Source of the DNA: Bacillota bacterium
GTDB lineage: Bacteria; Bacillota; Clostridia; Acetivibrionales; DSM-1351
NCBI GenBank assembly: GCA_023395575.1
Contig: JAEWZA010000512.1
Span: 1 to 10,518, forward strand
Reading direction: 5' to 3'
DNA length: 10,518 bases
Below, piece by piece: positions 1 through 7,000 of the stretch. The first letter of the stretch is position 1. Each line of letters opens with the position of its first letter. The notes under the pieces are model-generated. The model made no database searches and was not told where the DNA came from. It saw nothing but the letters and a program-made list of their open reading frames with translations. A program made the translations under genes and the position numbers.

Positions 1-1
1 C

Positions 2-436
2 TTTGAGGCTTCTCCTGAAAATGAAGAAGGCTTTGTTGTGACAATTACCAAAATAGATTCTGAAGGTGAATTTGAATCAATTCAGAAGTATATAAAAAGT
101 AAATACAAGAATTCTGATTTAAGACAAAAGAAAAAGAAAAGTAAGGTTTGCTCTGCTCTAAAAATTTATTGTTTCGAATCAATTGAAGATTTATATACAT
201 TGTGTAAGCGTATTTGCACATTTTATAAAGGTGACAGTTCCGTAATTAAGCATAAAGATTGTTATTATCTCTTGTTGACTGGAAGCTCTGCATCATCTTC
301 TAAATCATTAGATGTTTTTATGTGTGAATATTCTACTCAGATTTCAAACGTTAGTTTCTTTGAAGGTTATCTAAATGAATATGGACAAAAAATAATTTCT
401 GATAACGCAATACAAACTTTGAGCAAGTACTTTTAA
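2..436 (+). CDS. mecA: Adaptor protein MecA, C-terminal part (5' end outside window)
   Basis: The reading frame is open from base 2 to a TAA at 434-436 and enters the window already coding, so the gene starts upstream. The GTG at 38 is an internal valine, not a start. The visible 144 residues open with a segment of the type FEASPENEEGFVVTITKI, which matches the end of the N-terminal MecA domain. A lysine-rich linker follows, then a C-terminal domain with the pattern 'F.S.EDLYTLCKRI...Y.G.SSVIKHKDCYYLLL', typical of the MecA ClpC-binding domain. In Bacillus, MecA recruits substrates such as ComK to the ClpC-ClpP protease; in clostridia its targets are little known. The protein is cytosolic. 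The gene converges on the PRC-barrel gene. The family call rests on recognised motifs and is fairly firm; the missing N-terminus cannot be judged. Confidence 0.8.
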   Translation, partial: FEASPENEEGFVVTITKIDSEGEFESIQKYIKSKYKNSDLRQKKKKSKVCSALKIYCFESIEDLYTLCKRICTFYKGDSSVIKHKDCYYLLLTGSSASSSKSLDVFMCEYSTQISNVSFFEGYLNEYGQKIISDNAIQTLSKYF

Positions 437-482
437 TAAGATACTTATAGAAAAGTGTAAAATATCATATTGCTTAGTTTAC

Positions 483-508
483 CTCAACTGGCCAAATGAC
501 CAGTTGAG
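483..508. terminator. Perfect 9-bp hairpin downstream of mecA
   Basis: Arms CTCAACTGG (483-491) and CCAGTTGAG (500-508) are perfectly complementary with an 8-base loop. The hairpin starts 47 bases after the mecA stop. Neither side has a clear T-run, so it is not a canonical intrinsic terminator. It could be a transcript-end or stability structure in the convergent gap. Confidence 0.45.
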
Positions 509-580
509 AACATCTGCTTAATATATTTATAAAGTTTGTATTTGTTTAATTGAGTATTTTAAAGACGAGATATTTAAAGT

Positions 581-608
581 AAAGGTTACAGTATCAGCTG
601 TAACCTTT
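581..608. terminator. Bidirectional terminator-like hairpin between mecA and the PRC-barrel gene
   Basis: Arms AAAGGTTACAG (581-591) and CTGTAACCTTT (598-608) form a perfect 11-bp stem with a 6-base loop, flanked by A/T-rich sequence. The hairpin lies 5 bases beyond the stop of the minus-strand PRC-barrel gene and at the end of the mecA-side gap. The A at one foot and T at the other give a short U-rich end in both directions. It most likely terminates both convergent transcripts. Confidence 0.65.
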
Positions 609-612
609 ATTA

Positions 613-1401
613 TTATCTATTGTTCATAACTAATTCGATTACCTTGCCATAAGCTTTAGCAATTTCAAAAATCTCATCATCTATAACAGTATTTTCTTCT
701 ATTAAAACACTACCATCCTCATCATATATGGTTTTAGTAGCAGTTTTGCCATTTAAATATTCTTTATGCTTCATTTCCATCATATCCGAAACAGCTCCAG
801 AATCTATTTCTTCTTCTGTAACATTGTTATTGGGTTGGTTTAAACTATGTTCTGAACTTTTTTTTTCAGCATCCACTTGCTCAACTGGATTTGCTATTTG
901 TGCTGCATTGTTCAAAAGAGTTGCCTCAACGTCATCTTTAACCACCACAAGATTTTTCCCAAATGTAATAATACTATCACGAGGAATAATTCTTACATTT
1001 TTTTGTGTAATATCAGCAATAAATTCAAGTCCAATAATTGTGCAATTGTCATCTTCATTGACATATATATCTCCAATTTCACCAATTAGACGGCCTTTTT
1101 TAGTTAATACCTTTGTGCCTTTAACTTGAATATTTTTTTGAAGCAAATCAATAGCTGCAGGTATTTTGCTAATATCGTTTATAGCATCTTCATTTTCAAT
1201 TGTTAATGCATACTCACCTATTCCAAGAACATATTCTGTAGGAATGACTTTGGCACTGAGTATTTGAATGCCACTATCAACCACTACATAATCTATTGCT
1301 CCTTTTTCAGCATTAATTATTACAGTTTTGACTTTACCAACCTCAGTTCCATCAGATATGCTAATTATTGGTAATCCAATTATTTCTTTAGACTTTTTCA
1401 T
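613..1401 (-). CDS. Protein with two PRC-barrel domains
   Basis: This 262-residue soluble protein has no signal peptide or membrane segment. Residues about 3-75 form one PRC-barrel-like beta-rich unit ('EIIGLPIISISDGTEVGKV...AIDYVVVDSG'). Residues about 90-158 form a second ('VKGTKVLTKKGRLIGEIGDI...GLEFI', ending 'VRIIPRDSIITFGKNLVVV'). A hydrophilic linker at 160-205 leads to a C-terminal segment 'NGKTATKTIYDEDGSVLIEENTVIDDEIFEIAKAYGK', the kind often appended to Firmicutes PRC proteins. PRC barrels occur in photosynthetic reaction-centre H subunits, in RimM, and as stand-alone adaptors; the specific role here is unknown. The start is supported by a G-rich site (GAGGGGGG, complement of 1412-1419) 10 bases upstream. 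It lies 45 bases after the TPR membrane gene and is probably co-transcribed with it. Confidence 0.8.
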   Translation of the reverse strand: MKKSKEIIGLPIISISDGTEVGKVKTVIINAEKGAIDYVVVDSGIQILSAKVIPTEYVLGIGEYALTIENEDAINDISKIPAAIDLLQKNIQVKGTKVLTKKGRLIGEIGDIYVNEDDNCTIIGLEFIADITQKNVRIIPRDSIITFGKNLVVVKDDVEATLLNNAAQIANPVEQVDAEKKSSEHSLNQPNNNVTEEEIDSGAVSDMMEMKHKEYLNGKTATKTIYDEDGSVLIEENTVIDDEIFEIAKAYGKVIELVMNNR

Positions 1402-1446
1402 AAAAAAAGTACCCCCCTCAAAATTCCAAGAAAATCTTATTCATAT

Positions 1447-2553
1447 TTATGTTAAGCAATTCATAATTTCCTTTTTTACTTCTGGCTTAATGGCAGTTCC
1501 ATATTGACTAGACACAGTTTCCAAAATACTTATAGCCAATTCGTTTAAGCCAAGTTGTTTATACAGAGCACAAACATCTAGTACAATCCAAAGTATCATT
1601 TCAACATCCGGTTGTTGCTGCAATGCTTTCATATAGTACTCAATAGCTTCTACTTTTTTATTGTCGCCTTTCTTTTCAAGAGCTTTAAAAACTAGAGCAT
1701 TTGCATCCTTTACATCCTCTGTTGATAATTTTTCAAGTTTTGCTTCTGGTGCTGGGATTTGCGTTTCGCTTTCTGAAATACTGATTTCTGGAATTTCTAT
1801 TTTTGGCACATCAGTTTCCACAGCATTAATTTCTGCTGCTTCAACTTGCGGTACTTCGGTCTCAGAAATTTGATCTCCCATATTATTATTATCTGAATTA
1901 TTAACTCCTATTTCTTCAGACATATCAGAAGGTATAGTTTCTATATTTTCTGATTGAATTATATTGCTATAGTCAGTATCTACTTGGTCAACGATATCCT
2001 GATTAGCAATATCTAAATTTTTAGAATCATCTTGCACTGCGCATGCTGCATCTTTTGTCGCTTCTTCACATACACATGCATCATCATAAGCAACATTACA
2101 TAAAATAATGTCACTATCAACTTCTTCTTTTTCTATACCCATTGTATCAATTTTTTGTTCAGTGTCAACTGGTTTTTTTAACATGTTTTCATTATAACCA
2201 TACTTAATTTTAGCTATTGCATTGTCAATTACTACACAGCAATCTATAGAAGCTAATTTATTAGGCATTGCTAATGAAATGATTAAGCTAATTACTAAAA
2301 TGAATATCAGAAAAATAATTAATACTGCAAGTACAGATATTATAAAAGCAAAGCTTTGATTTATAAATATACTTTCTTGTAACAATACCATTACTGTTTT
2401 AAAGACTGGAAAAAATGTGAATCCTAAAGTTATTGAACCAAGTGAAATTGAAACTAATATTCCCAAATTCAATTCTCTTGCCCTGTACAGCAAATAGAAA
2501 GCAACTAGCGAGGTGACTATGATAATCAAAGTCGAAATTTCAGTATAATACAT
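1447..2553 (-). CDS. Membrane protein with acidic linker and C-terminal TPR repeats, uncharacterised
   Basis: I do not recognise a named family for the whole protein. I chose the ATG at 2553 (368 residues) because GGAGG (complement of 2559-2563) lies 5 bases upstream; the in-frame GTG at 2565 overlaps that site and is unlikely to be used. Residues about 7-23, 30-58 and 68-96 are strongly hydrophobic and look like three membrane helices. Residues about 128-270 form a long, low-complexity, very acidic region rich in Asp, Glu, Asn and Pro-Glu-Ile/Val steps, probably disordered. It includes a cysteine group (C152, C160, C162, C171), with a Cys-Cys pair nearer the membrane at 105-106. Residues about 283-350 carry TPR-like helices ('ALVFKALEKKGDNKKVEAIEYYMKALQQQPD', then 'YKQLGLNELAISILETV'). 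The layout suggests a membrane anchor displaying a protein-interaction domain. It is followed by the PRC-barrel gene in a likely two-gene operon. Confidence 0.8.
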   Translation of the reverse strand: MYYTEISTLIIIVTSLVAFYLLYRARELNLGILVSISLGSITLGFTFFPVFKTVMVLLQESIFINQSFAFIISVLAVLIIFLIFILVISLIISLAMPNKLASIDCCVVIDNAIAKIKYGYNENMLKKPVDTEQKIDTMGIEKEEVDSDIILCNVAYDDACVCEEATKDAACAVQDDSKNLDIANQDIVDQVDTDYSNIIQSENIETIPSDMSEEIGVNNSDNNNMGDQISETEVPQVEAAEINAVETDVPKIEIPEISISESETQIPAPEAKLEKLSTEDVKDANALVFKALEKKGDNKKVEAIEYYMKALQQQPDVEMILWIVLDVCALYKQLGLNELAISILETVSSQYGTAIKPEVKKEIMNCLT

Positions 2554-2558
2554 AAGCG

Positions 2559-2583
2559 CCTCCACATTGGTATATCTATTATA
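2559..2583 (-). promoter_or_regulatory. -10 element and ribosome-binding site for the TPR/PRC unit
   Basis: On the minus strand a perfect TATAAT (complement of 2578-2583) lies 15 bases upstream of a GGAGG site (complement of 2559-2563), which in turn is 5 bases before the chosen ATG. I see no good -35 box at the usual spacing, so the promoter may be weak or activator-dependent. The implied 5' leader would be under 20 bases. Confidence 0.45.
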
Positions 2584-2611
2584 TCATCTTTTGTAATATA
2601 ACTATCTGACT

Positions 2612-2645
2612 AATTTTGTTATATTCGTGATACTACAACAAAATT
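2612..2645. repeat. Perfect 9-bp inverted repeat upstream of the TPR gene promoter
   Basis: AATTTTGTT (2612-2620) and AACAAAATT (2637-2645) are perfect inverted copies separated by 16 bases. The repeat lies just upstream of the candidate -10 of the TPR gene, where a regulator could bind. In such AT-rich DNA chance is a real alternative. Confidence 0.35.
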
Positions 2646-3032
2646 CCTGCTTATTTATTTGATTTTATCAAAAAGACAGTAGCTTTCGATATATAATTTT
2701 ATTTTAACACTTAATTTGATTGTTTGCATCTTAATTTATAAACATTTTGTTTGGTAATTTACAGTAATCGTAACAATTTAGCCTGATAATATTTTTAATT
2801 CATAGTGTACTAAAATCTTTGTATTCATTCAGCAAACTTTTTTCATACAACTAATTCATGCAATTATTTCTAACCCAACTGCCCATTGATAAGTTTAACA
2901 CTAATATATAGATTATAAGTTTATAAAATTATGTGCTGTACATTGTACTATAAAAGGCTGAATAATAACCAATAATCAATTTATATTTTTTACATTATAT
3001 AAATTTAATTCTCATTTCTAGATCATTTACAG

Positions 3033-3061
3033 TCGGCTAAATATTTGATGATATCAGCCGA
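3033..3061. repeat. Hairpin with 6-bp GC-containing stem
   Basis: TCGGCT (3033-3038) pairs with AGCCGA (3056-3061) around a 17-base AT-rich loop that includes the palindrome GATATC-like core. It lies 26 bases from the larger hairpin at 3088-3162, so the two could belong to one RNA structure or act as successive terminators for the dehydrogenase transcript. Confidence 0.4.
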
Positions 3062-3087
3062 TGGTTTGCTTTTAGACTTGAAATGAC

Positions 3088-3162
3088 AAAAAGCCTGCTG
3101 CCAGTGCCTTAAATATGAACATTTTTGATTCAATATTTAATGCTTACAGCCGCAAGCTTTTT
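3088..3162. terminator. Long imperfect hairpin, probable bidirectional terminator of the dehydrogenase transcript
   Basis: On the minus strand AAAAAGCTTGC (complement of 3152-3162) pairs with GCAGGCTTTTT (complement of 3088-3098): 11 base pairs including one G-U. Farther in, TTAAATAT (complement of 3133-3140) pairs with ATATTTAA (complement of 3109-3116). The A5/T5 feet give a U-run in either direction, the classic bidirectional terminator form. It starts 140 bases past the dehydrogenase stop, and no better terminator is closer. At about 75 bases it is long for a terminator, so a structured RNA or a small hairpin element is an alternative. Confidence 0.5.
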
Positions 3163-3301
3163 ATCCGTTCTAGTTCAATAATTAATTTTATTAATTGTAA
3201 ATCTTACTATAGCAAATTTAGAATAAAGCCTCCATATAACTCCAAAGCAAACTAAGTATAAATTGTACAAGTTCCCTTGACGAAGCACTTCACGTTTCTA
3301 T

Positions 3302-4381
3302 TTACATTTTGGCAGCTATTTCACCAAGTGCTTTTACAACAGCATCGCCAACCTCATTTGTTTTTGCTGTGCCACCCATATCTGGTGTTAAGCATTTCTT
3401 CTCTACCATTACCTTTTCAACTGCATCGAGTACTGCCTTTCCCCAATTTTCATATCCAAAAAAGTCAAGCATCTGACTTACTGACCAGATAGATGCTAAA
3501 GGATTAGCTTTTCCCTGTCCTGCTATATCAGGCGCTGAACCATGTACAGGCTCAAACATTGAAGGGTAAGTGCGCTCAGGATTTAAGTTTGCTCCCGCAG
3601 CTAAACCAAGTCCACCTGCAATAGCAGCACCAAGATCTGTCACTATATCTCCAAACAGATTTGAGGTTACTACTATCTGGAATCTTTCTGGTTGCTTTAC
3701 AAAAAACATACATGCTGCATCAACAAGATATGAATAGGTCTTAACATCTGGATATTCTTTTCCAATTTCCTCAAAAACCTCATCCCAGAAAACCATTGAG
3801 TAATTGAGTGCATTTGCCTTACTGATACTTGTAAGAGTTTTTCCTTCTTTTCTTGCCAATTCATAGGCATATCTGATTACACGCTCACAGCCTTTACGTG
3901 AGAATACACCTGTTTGAAGTACAACCTCTTCAGGTTTTCCTTTAAATAGCCAGTCTCCAGCTCCAGCATACTCACCTTCACTGTTTTCACGAACAACAAC
4001 CATATCAATCTGGCTGCGGTCAACATCTTTTAATGGGCACTCTGCACCATTAAGGAGCTTTACTGGACGAAGATTTATGTATTGGTCAAAGCCCTTTCTT
4101 ATTTTCAAAAGCAATCCCCAAAGAGAAATGTGGTCAGGTACTCCTGGATAACCAACAGCCCCCAAATAAATCGCATCAAATTTCTCCAAAGTTTCCATAC
4201 CGTCATCTGCAATCATTTTGCCGGTTTTAACATAATACTCACATCCCCAAGGAAAGTCAGTAAATTCGAAATTTATCTCTGGATTCAATTGAGATACTGC
4301 TTTTAATACCTTTACACCCTCGCCTATTACCTCAGGCCCTATTCCATCACCTGCAATTACAGCAATTTTGTGTGATTTCAT
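3302..4381 (-). CDS. Tartrate/D-malate dehydrogenase-family enzyme (NAD-dependent, decarboxylating)
   Basis: This 359-residue cytosolic enzyme belongs to the isocitrate/isopropylmalate dehydrogenase superfamily. Visible motifs are: GDGIGPEV at 11-18; 'VPDHISLWGLLLKIRKGFDQYINLRPV' around 81-107, the signature of the tartrate/D-malate (TtuC/DmlA) branch, which closely parallels E. coli DmlA; RENSEGEYAG at 131-140; the catalytic lysine in SKAN (K188); D221, and metal-binding D245/D249 in 'SNLFGDIVTDLG'; and 'EPVHGSAPDIAG' at 277-288. D285 in the last motif is the residue that favours NAD over NADP. The family oxidises and decarboxylates D-malate to pyruvate and CO2, or oxidises tartrate; some members also accept isopropylmalate or isocitrate. 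With citrate synthase in the window and no isocitrate dehydrogenase seen, an isocitrate role is possible but unproven. The start has AGGAG 10 bases upstream. A structured candidate leader precedes it. Family is firm; substrate is open. Confidence 0.85.
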   Translation of the reverse strand: MKSHKIAVIAGDGIGPEVIGEGVKVLKAVSQLNPEINFEFTDFPWGCEYYVKTGKMIADDGMETLEKFDAIYLGAVGYPGVPDHISLWGLLLKIRKGFDQYINLRPVKLLNGAECPLKDVDRSQIDMVVVRENSEGEYAGAGDWLFKGKPEEVVLQTGVFSRKGCERVIRYAYELARKEGKTLTSISKANALNYSMVFWDEVFEEIGKEYPDVKTYSYLVDAACMFFVKQPERFQIVVTSNLFGDIVTDLGAAIAGGLGLAAGANLNPERTYPSMFEPVHGSAPDIAGQGKANPLASIWSVSQMLDFFGYENWGKAVLDAVEKVMVEKKCLTPDMGGTAKTNEVGDAVVKALGEIAAKM

Positions 4382-4410
4382 TTATTTTACACTCCTAATA
4401 AAAATTTATA

Positions 4411-4498
4411 TAACGAGGCAAGAATATATCCCCCACTTCTATAAGTCGCGGGTACCGCTTTAGTTTTAATACGGTGAGAACATCTCCCGCCTCGCTTA
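4411..4498 (-). ncRNA. Candidate structured 5' leader RNA upstream of the dehydrogenase
   Basis: On the minus strand a closing stem pairs UAA-G-CGAGGC (4498-4489) with GCCUCGUUA (4419-4411): nine base pairs with one bulged G. Inside it are: a possible GAGA/UCUC hairpin (4486-4476); an ACCG/CGGU pairing (4475-4472 with 4457-4454); GCGGG (4490-4486) complementary to CCCGC (4452-4448), which partly competes with the closing stem; and an ACUU-AUAG-AAGU hairpin (4446-4435). The segment is clearly richer in G and C than the intergenic DNA around it, a usual mark of structured RNA in AT-rich genomes. It ends 15 bases before the AGGAG site of the dehydrogenase. I see no run-on terminator inside it and cannot match it to a riboswitch class I know. 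Confidence 0.45.
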
Positions 4499-4512
4499 CA
4501 CGCCTCTGATGT

Positions 4513-4545
4513 AATGAAATTTTTCTACAATCGAATAATTTCATT
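4513..4545. terminator. 9-bp hairpin between lon and the dehydrogenase leader
   Basis: AATGAAATT (4513-4521) and AATTTCATT (4537-4545) form a perfect AT-rich stem with a 15-base loop, 43 bases downstream of the lon stop. It lacks GC pairs and a proper T-run on the minus strand, so it would be a weak terminator. Read-through from lon into the dehydrogenase is possible. Confidence 0.35.
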
Positions 4546-4588
4546 TTGAATCTAAGCGTTATAATTAAAATAATATTATGCTACATAT

Positions 4589-6898
4589 TTATTTTGTAGA
4601 TAATGCATTCTTTAAAACTGTTTTCATATCTGAAGCGCAAACGAACTTCAGTGACTTTCTTACATTTTCAGGTATATCATCAATATCCTTTTTATTATCT
4701 ATAGGGATAATTACCGTTTCTATACCAGCTCTGTGTGCTGCAAGCACCTTTTCCTTCAAGCCTCCAATTGGCAGAACTCTACCTCTAAGTGTTATTTCAC
4801 CAGTCATAGCAACCTTTCTGTCTACAGGAACTCCTGATAATGCAGAAACCATTGCTGTTGCAAGAGTTATTCCGGCTGAAGGGCCATCCTTTGGAGTGGC
4901 ACCCTCTGGTACATGAATATGAATGTCATTCTTTTCATAAAAATCTTCTGAAATCTTGAGTTCTTTACAAATTGACCTGATAAAACTTATTGCAGCTTTA
5001 GCAGACTCCTTCATAACATCTCCTAAATGCCCTGTCAACTCCAATTTTCCGTTTCCAGGCATTATGTTCACTTCAATAGACAAGGTTACTCCTCCAACTG
5101 AAGTCCATGCAAGTCCAGTAGCAATACCTATTTCATCATGCTCATTTGCATAATCAAATCTGAATTTCTTTATACCAAGATACTTATCCAAATTTGAACG
5201 AGAAATAGTTATAGTTCTTCTATTCTCTGAAACAATTGCTTTAGCAACCTTTCTACAAATAGCTCCTATCTCTCTTTCAAGGTTTCTTACTCCTGCTTCT
5301 TTTGTATAGAAATTAATAACATCTCTTATAGTTTCTTCATCAATCTTAATATTCTTTGATGTCAAACCATGAAGTTCAATCTGCTTTGGTAACAGATACT
5401 TCATTGCAATGTTTGCTTTATCCTCTTCTGTATAGGATGAAAGTTCAAGAACTTCCATTCTGTCAAGCAAAGGTCTAGGAACAGTATCCAAACTATTTGC
5501 AGTAGTTAAAAACAAAACATTTGACAAGCTAAAAGGCAATTCTAAATAATGATCTCTAAAAGCAAAGTTTTGCTCAGAATCCAGAACCTCCAACATAGCT
5601 GAAGCCGGATCTCCTCTGAAATCACTGCTCATCTTGTCTATTTCGTCCAGTAAAATTAATGGATTGTTTGAACCAGCCTGTTTCAATGCAGCAATTATTC
5701 TACCCGGCATTGAACCAACATAGGTTCTTCTATGTCCACGTATTTCAGACTCGTCCTTTACTCCGCCAAGAGATATGCGGACATAATTTCTATTTAGTGC
5801 CTTCGCAATTGATTTTGCAATTGAAGTTTTACCAACACCCGGAGGCCCTACCAAGCACAAAATGGGACCCTTAAGACTATTTTTAAGTTTCTGCACAGCC
5901 AGATACTCAATTATACGTTCCTTAATCTTTATAAGCCCATAATGATCCTGATCTAGCACTTCTTCTGCATAAGCTAAATCAATTATCTCATCTGTCGTTT
6001 TGCTCCAAGGCAAGTCAAAAATCCAATCAATATAGGTTCTTATTACGCTTCCTTCAGCTGAACCCTGAGGAGTTTTCAGCAATCTGTCAAGCTCCTTTAT
6101 GACCTTCTTTTCAACATCCTCAGGAAACCCTGCCTCAGGAATCCTTGCTTTATATTCTTCAACCTCACCAGTAACACCTTCTTTGTCACCTAGCTCAGTC
6201 TGGATAGCTTTCATTTGCTCTCTAAGGTAATACTCCTTTTGTACCTTGTCTATTTGCTTTCTTACCTTAGCATTTATATCCTTTTCTATTTCAAGTATTT
6301 CTGTTTCCTGATATAGAATCTGCAATAGTTTTTCAATTCTTCTTAAAGGATGAAATTCCGAAAGAATTTCCTGCTTTTGTTCCAATTTTAAAGGTATATT
6401 ATTGGCAATAATATCTGATATTTGGCTGATGTTGTCTATATCATTAACGGTCAATGCGGCATCTGGAGAAACCTTACCACTCAGCTTAACATAGCCCTCA
6501 AACATTGAGACTAATCTTCTTTTTAAGGCTTCTATCTCATTAGTATCAAATTTCTCATCTACTTCAGGCTCCAAAACCTCAACAGCAAAGAAAGGTTCCT
6601 TTTGAACCACATTTTTTATTTCCGCTCTGCTTATTCCCTCTACCAACACCCGAATAGTATCTCCTTGAAGTTTGAGAAGCTGTTTAACCTTTGATATAGT
6701 ACCGATTGAATAAATATCATCCACATCAGGAGAATCTGAAGAGGCATCCTTTTGTGCAACCAAAAAAATCAACTGATCATTAATCATTGCTTCTTCAAGA
6801 GCTTTAATTGATTTTTGCCTTCCAACATCAAAATATAATGTCATAAACGGAAATACTGTCAATCCGCGTAATGGTAACAATGGTAGTATTCTTGACAT
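4589..6898 (-). CDS. lon: ATP-dependent protease Lon (LonA type)
   Basis: This complete 769-residue LonA protease degrades misfolded and selected regulatory proteins in the cytosol as a ring-shaped hexamer. The N-terminal substrate-binding LAN domain starts 'LPLLPLRGLTVFPFM' (residues 5-19) and runs to about 200, followed by a helical coiled region ('KVRKQIDKVQKEYYLREQMKAIQTELG'). The AAA+ module has Walker A GPPGVGKT at 351-358 and Walker B LILLDEID at 414-421. The C-terminal protease domain has the catalytic Ser674 in 'PKDGPSAG' and Lys717 in 'GGLKEK', 43 residues apart as in E. coli Lon (Ser679/Lys722). The length is usual for the family. GAGAGGA (complement of 4 to 10 bases upstream, 6904-6910) supports the start. 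A strong sigma-A promoter lies in the pyk-lon gap, so the gene is probably independently controlled although read-through from pyk cannot be excluded. No key residue is missing. Confidence 0.97.
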   Translation of the reverse strand: MSRILPLLPLRGLTVFPFMTLYFDVGRQKSIKALEEAMINDQLIFLVAQKDASSDSPDVDDIYSIGTISKVKQLLKLQGDTIRVLVEGISRAEIKNVVQKEPFFAVEVLEPEVDEKFDTNEIEALKRRLVSMFEGYVKLSGKVSPDAALTVNDIDNISQISDIIANNIPLKLEQKQEILSEFHPLRRIEKLLQILYQETEILEIEKDINAKVRKQIDKVQKEYYLREQMKAIQTELGDKEGVTGEVEEYKARIPEAGFPEDVEKKVIKELDRLLKTPQGSAEGSVIRTYIDWIFDLPWSKTTDEIIDLAYAEEVLDQDHYGLIKIKERIIEYLAVQKLKNSLKGPILCLVGPPGVGKTSIAKSIAKALNRNYVRISLGGVKDESEIRGHRRTYVGSMPGRIIAALKQAGSNNPLILLDEIDKMSSDFRGDPASAMLEVLDSEQNFAFRDHYLELPFSLSNVLFLTTANSLDTVPRPLLDRMEVLELSSYTEEDKANIAMKYLLPKQIELHGLTSKNIKIDEETIRDVINFYTKEAGVRNLEREIGAICRKVAKAIVSENRRTITISRSNLDKYLGIKKFRFDYANEHDEIGIATGLAWTSVGGVTLSIEVNIMPGNGKLELTGHLGDVMKESAKAAISFIRSICKELKISEDFYEKNDIHIHVPEGATPKDGPSAGITLATAMVSALSGVPVDRKVAMTGEITLRGRVLPIGGLKEKVLAAHRAGIETVIIPIDNKKDIDDIPENVRKSLKFVCASDMKTVLKNALSTK

Positions 6899-6975
6899 AT
6901 TTATCCTCTCTATTATATAAATTCTAACTTCTTAATCATTACTGAAACTATATTAAACATAATAATAATTGCACT

Positions 6976-7000
6976 AAACATTATACCCTTGATAATGTTT
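6976..7000. repeat. Perfect 9-7-9 inverted repeat over the lon promoter, candidate operator
   Basis: AAACATTAT (6976-6984) and ATAATGTTT (6992-7000) are perfect inverted copies with a 7-base spacer. The repeat covers five of six bases of the lon -10 box and most of the -10/-35 spacer, so a bound protein would block RNA polymerase. It does not resemble the CIRCE (HrcA) or CtsR heat-shock operators. It is also a weak hairpin, but has no T-run. Confidence 0.45.

Larger units (their letters stand above)
2646..3301. other. Gene-free AT-rich region between the TPR gene and the dehydrogenase
   Basis: Neither strand has a convincing coding frame here: open stretches are short, lack ribosome-binding sites and show no recognisable protein motif. 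The first 380 bases or so are featureless AT-rich DNA, with one small GTAC-ATT-GTAC repeat near 2938. The last 270 hold the two hairpins listed separately. With its flanks the gene-free gap is about 750 bases, far longer than the other gaps in the window. It could hide a small RNA or a decayed gene, but I cannot support either. Confidence 0.6.

Noticed and set aside
728..1129. Plus-strand open frames inside the minus-strand genes (for example 728-1129, 4578-4916, 7226-7522, 8489-8776)
   Set aside because: They lie antisense to clearly recognised proteins, have no ribosome-binding sites or family motifs, and are explained by codon bias of the real genes.
1741..1900. Repeat array in the acidic linker of the TPR protein
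   Set aside because: The Pro-Glu-Ile/Val steps are low-complexity protein sequence, not a regular DNA tandem repeat or CRISPR.
2554..2565. GTG start at 2565 for the TPR membrane protein
   Set aside because: This GTG overlaps the GGAGG ribosome-binding site that is correctly spaced for the ATG at 2553, so the ATG is the better start.
4445..4460. T-box-like GGTACCGC string on the plus strand
   Set aside because: It resembles the T-box antiterminator core, but the plus strand here runs antisense into lon with no aminoacyl-tRNA synthetase or amino-acid gene, and the rest of the T-box architecture is absent. The minus-strand reading lacks the consensus.
4501..4521. Hammerhead-like CTGATG...GAAA string on the plus strand
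   Set aside because: The core spacing is wrong: there is no stem II between the two motifs and no cleavage-site stem.
4411..4545. 6S RNA, suggested by GAGATGTTC on the minus strand
   Set aside because: The short match to the 5' part of 6S RNA is not backed by the long closing stem, central bubble or roughly 180-base length expected of that family.
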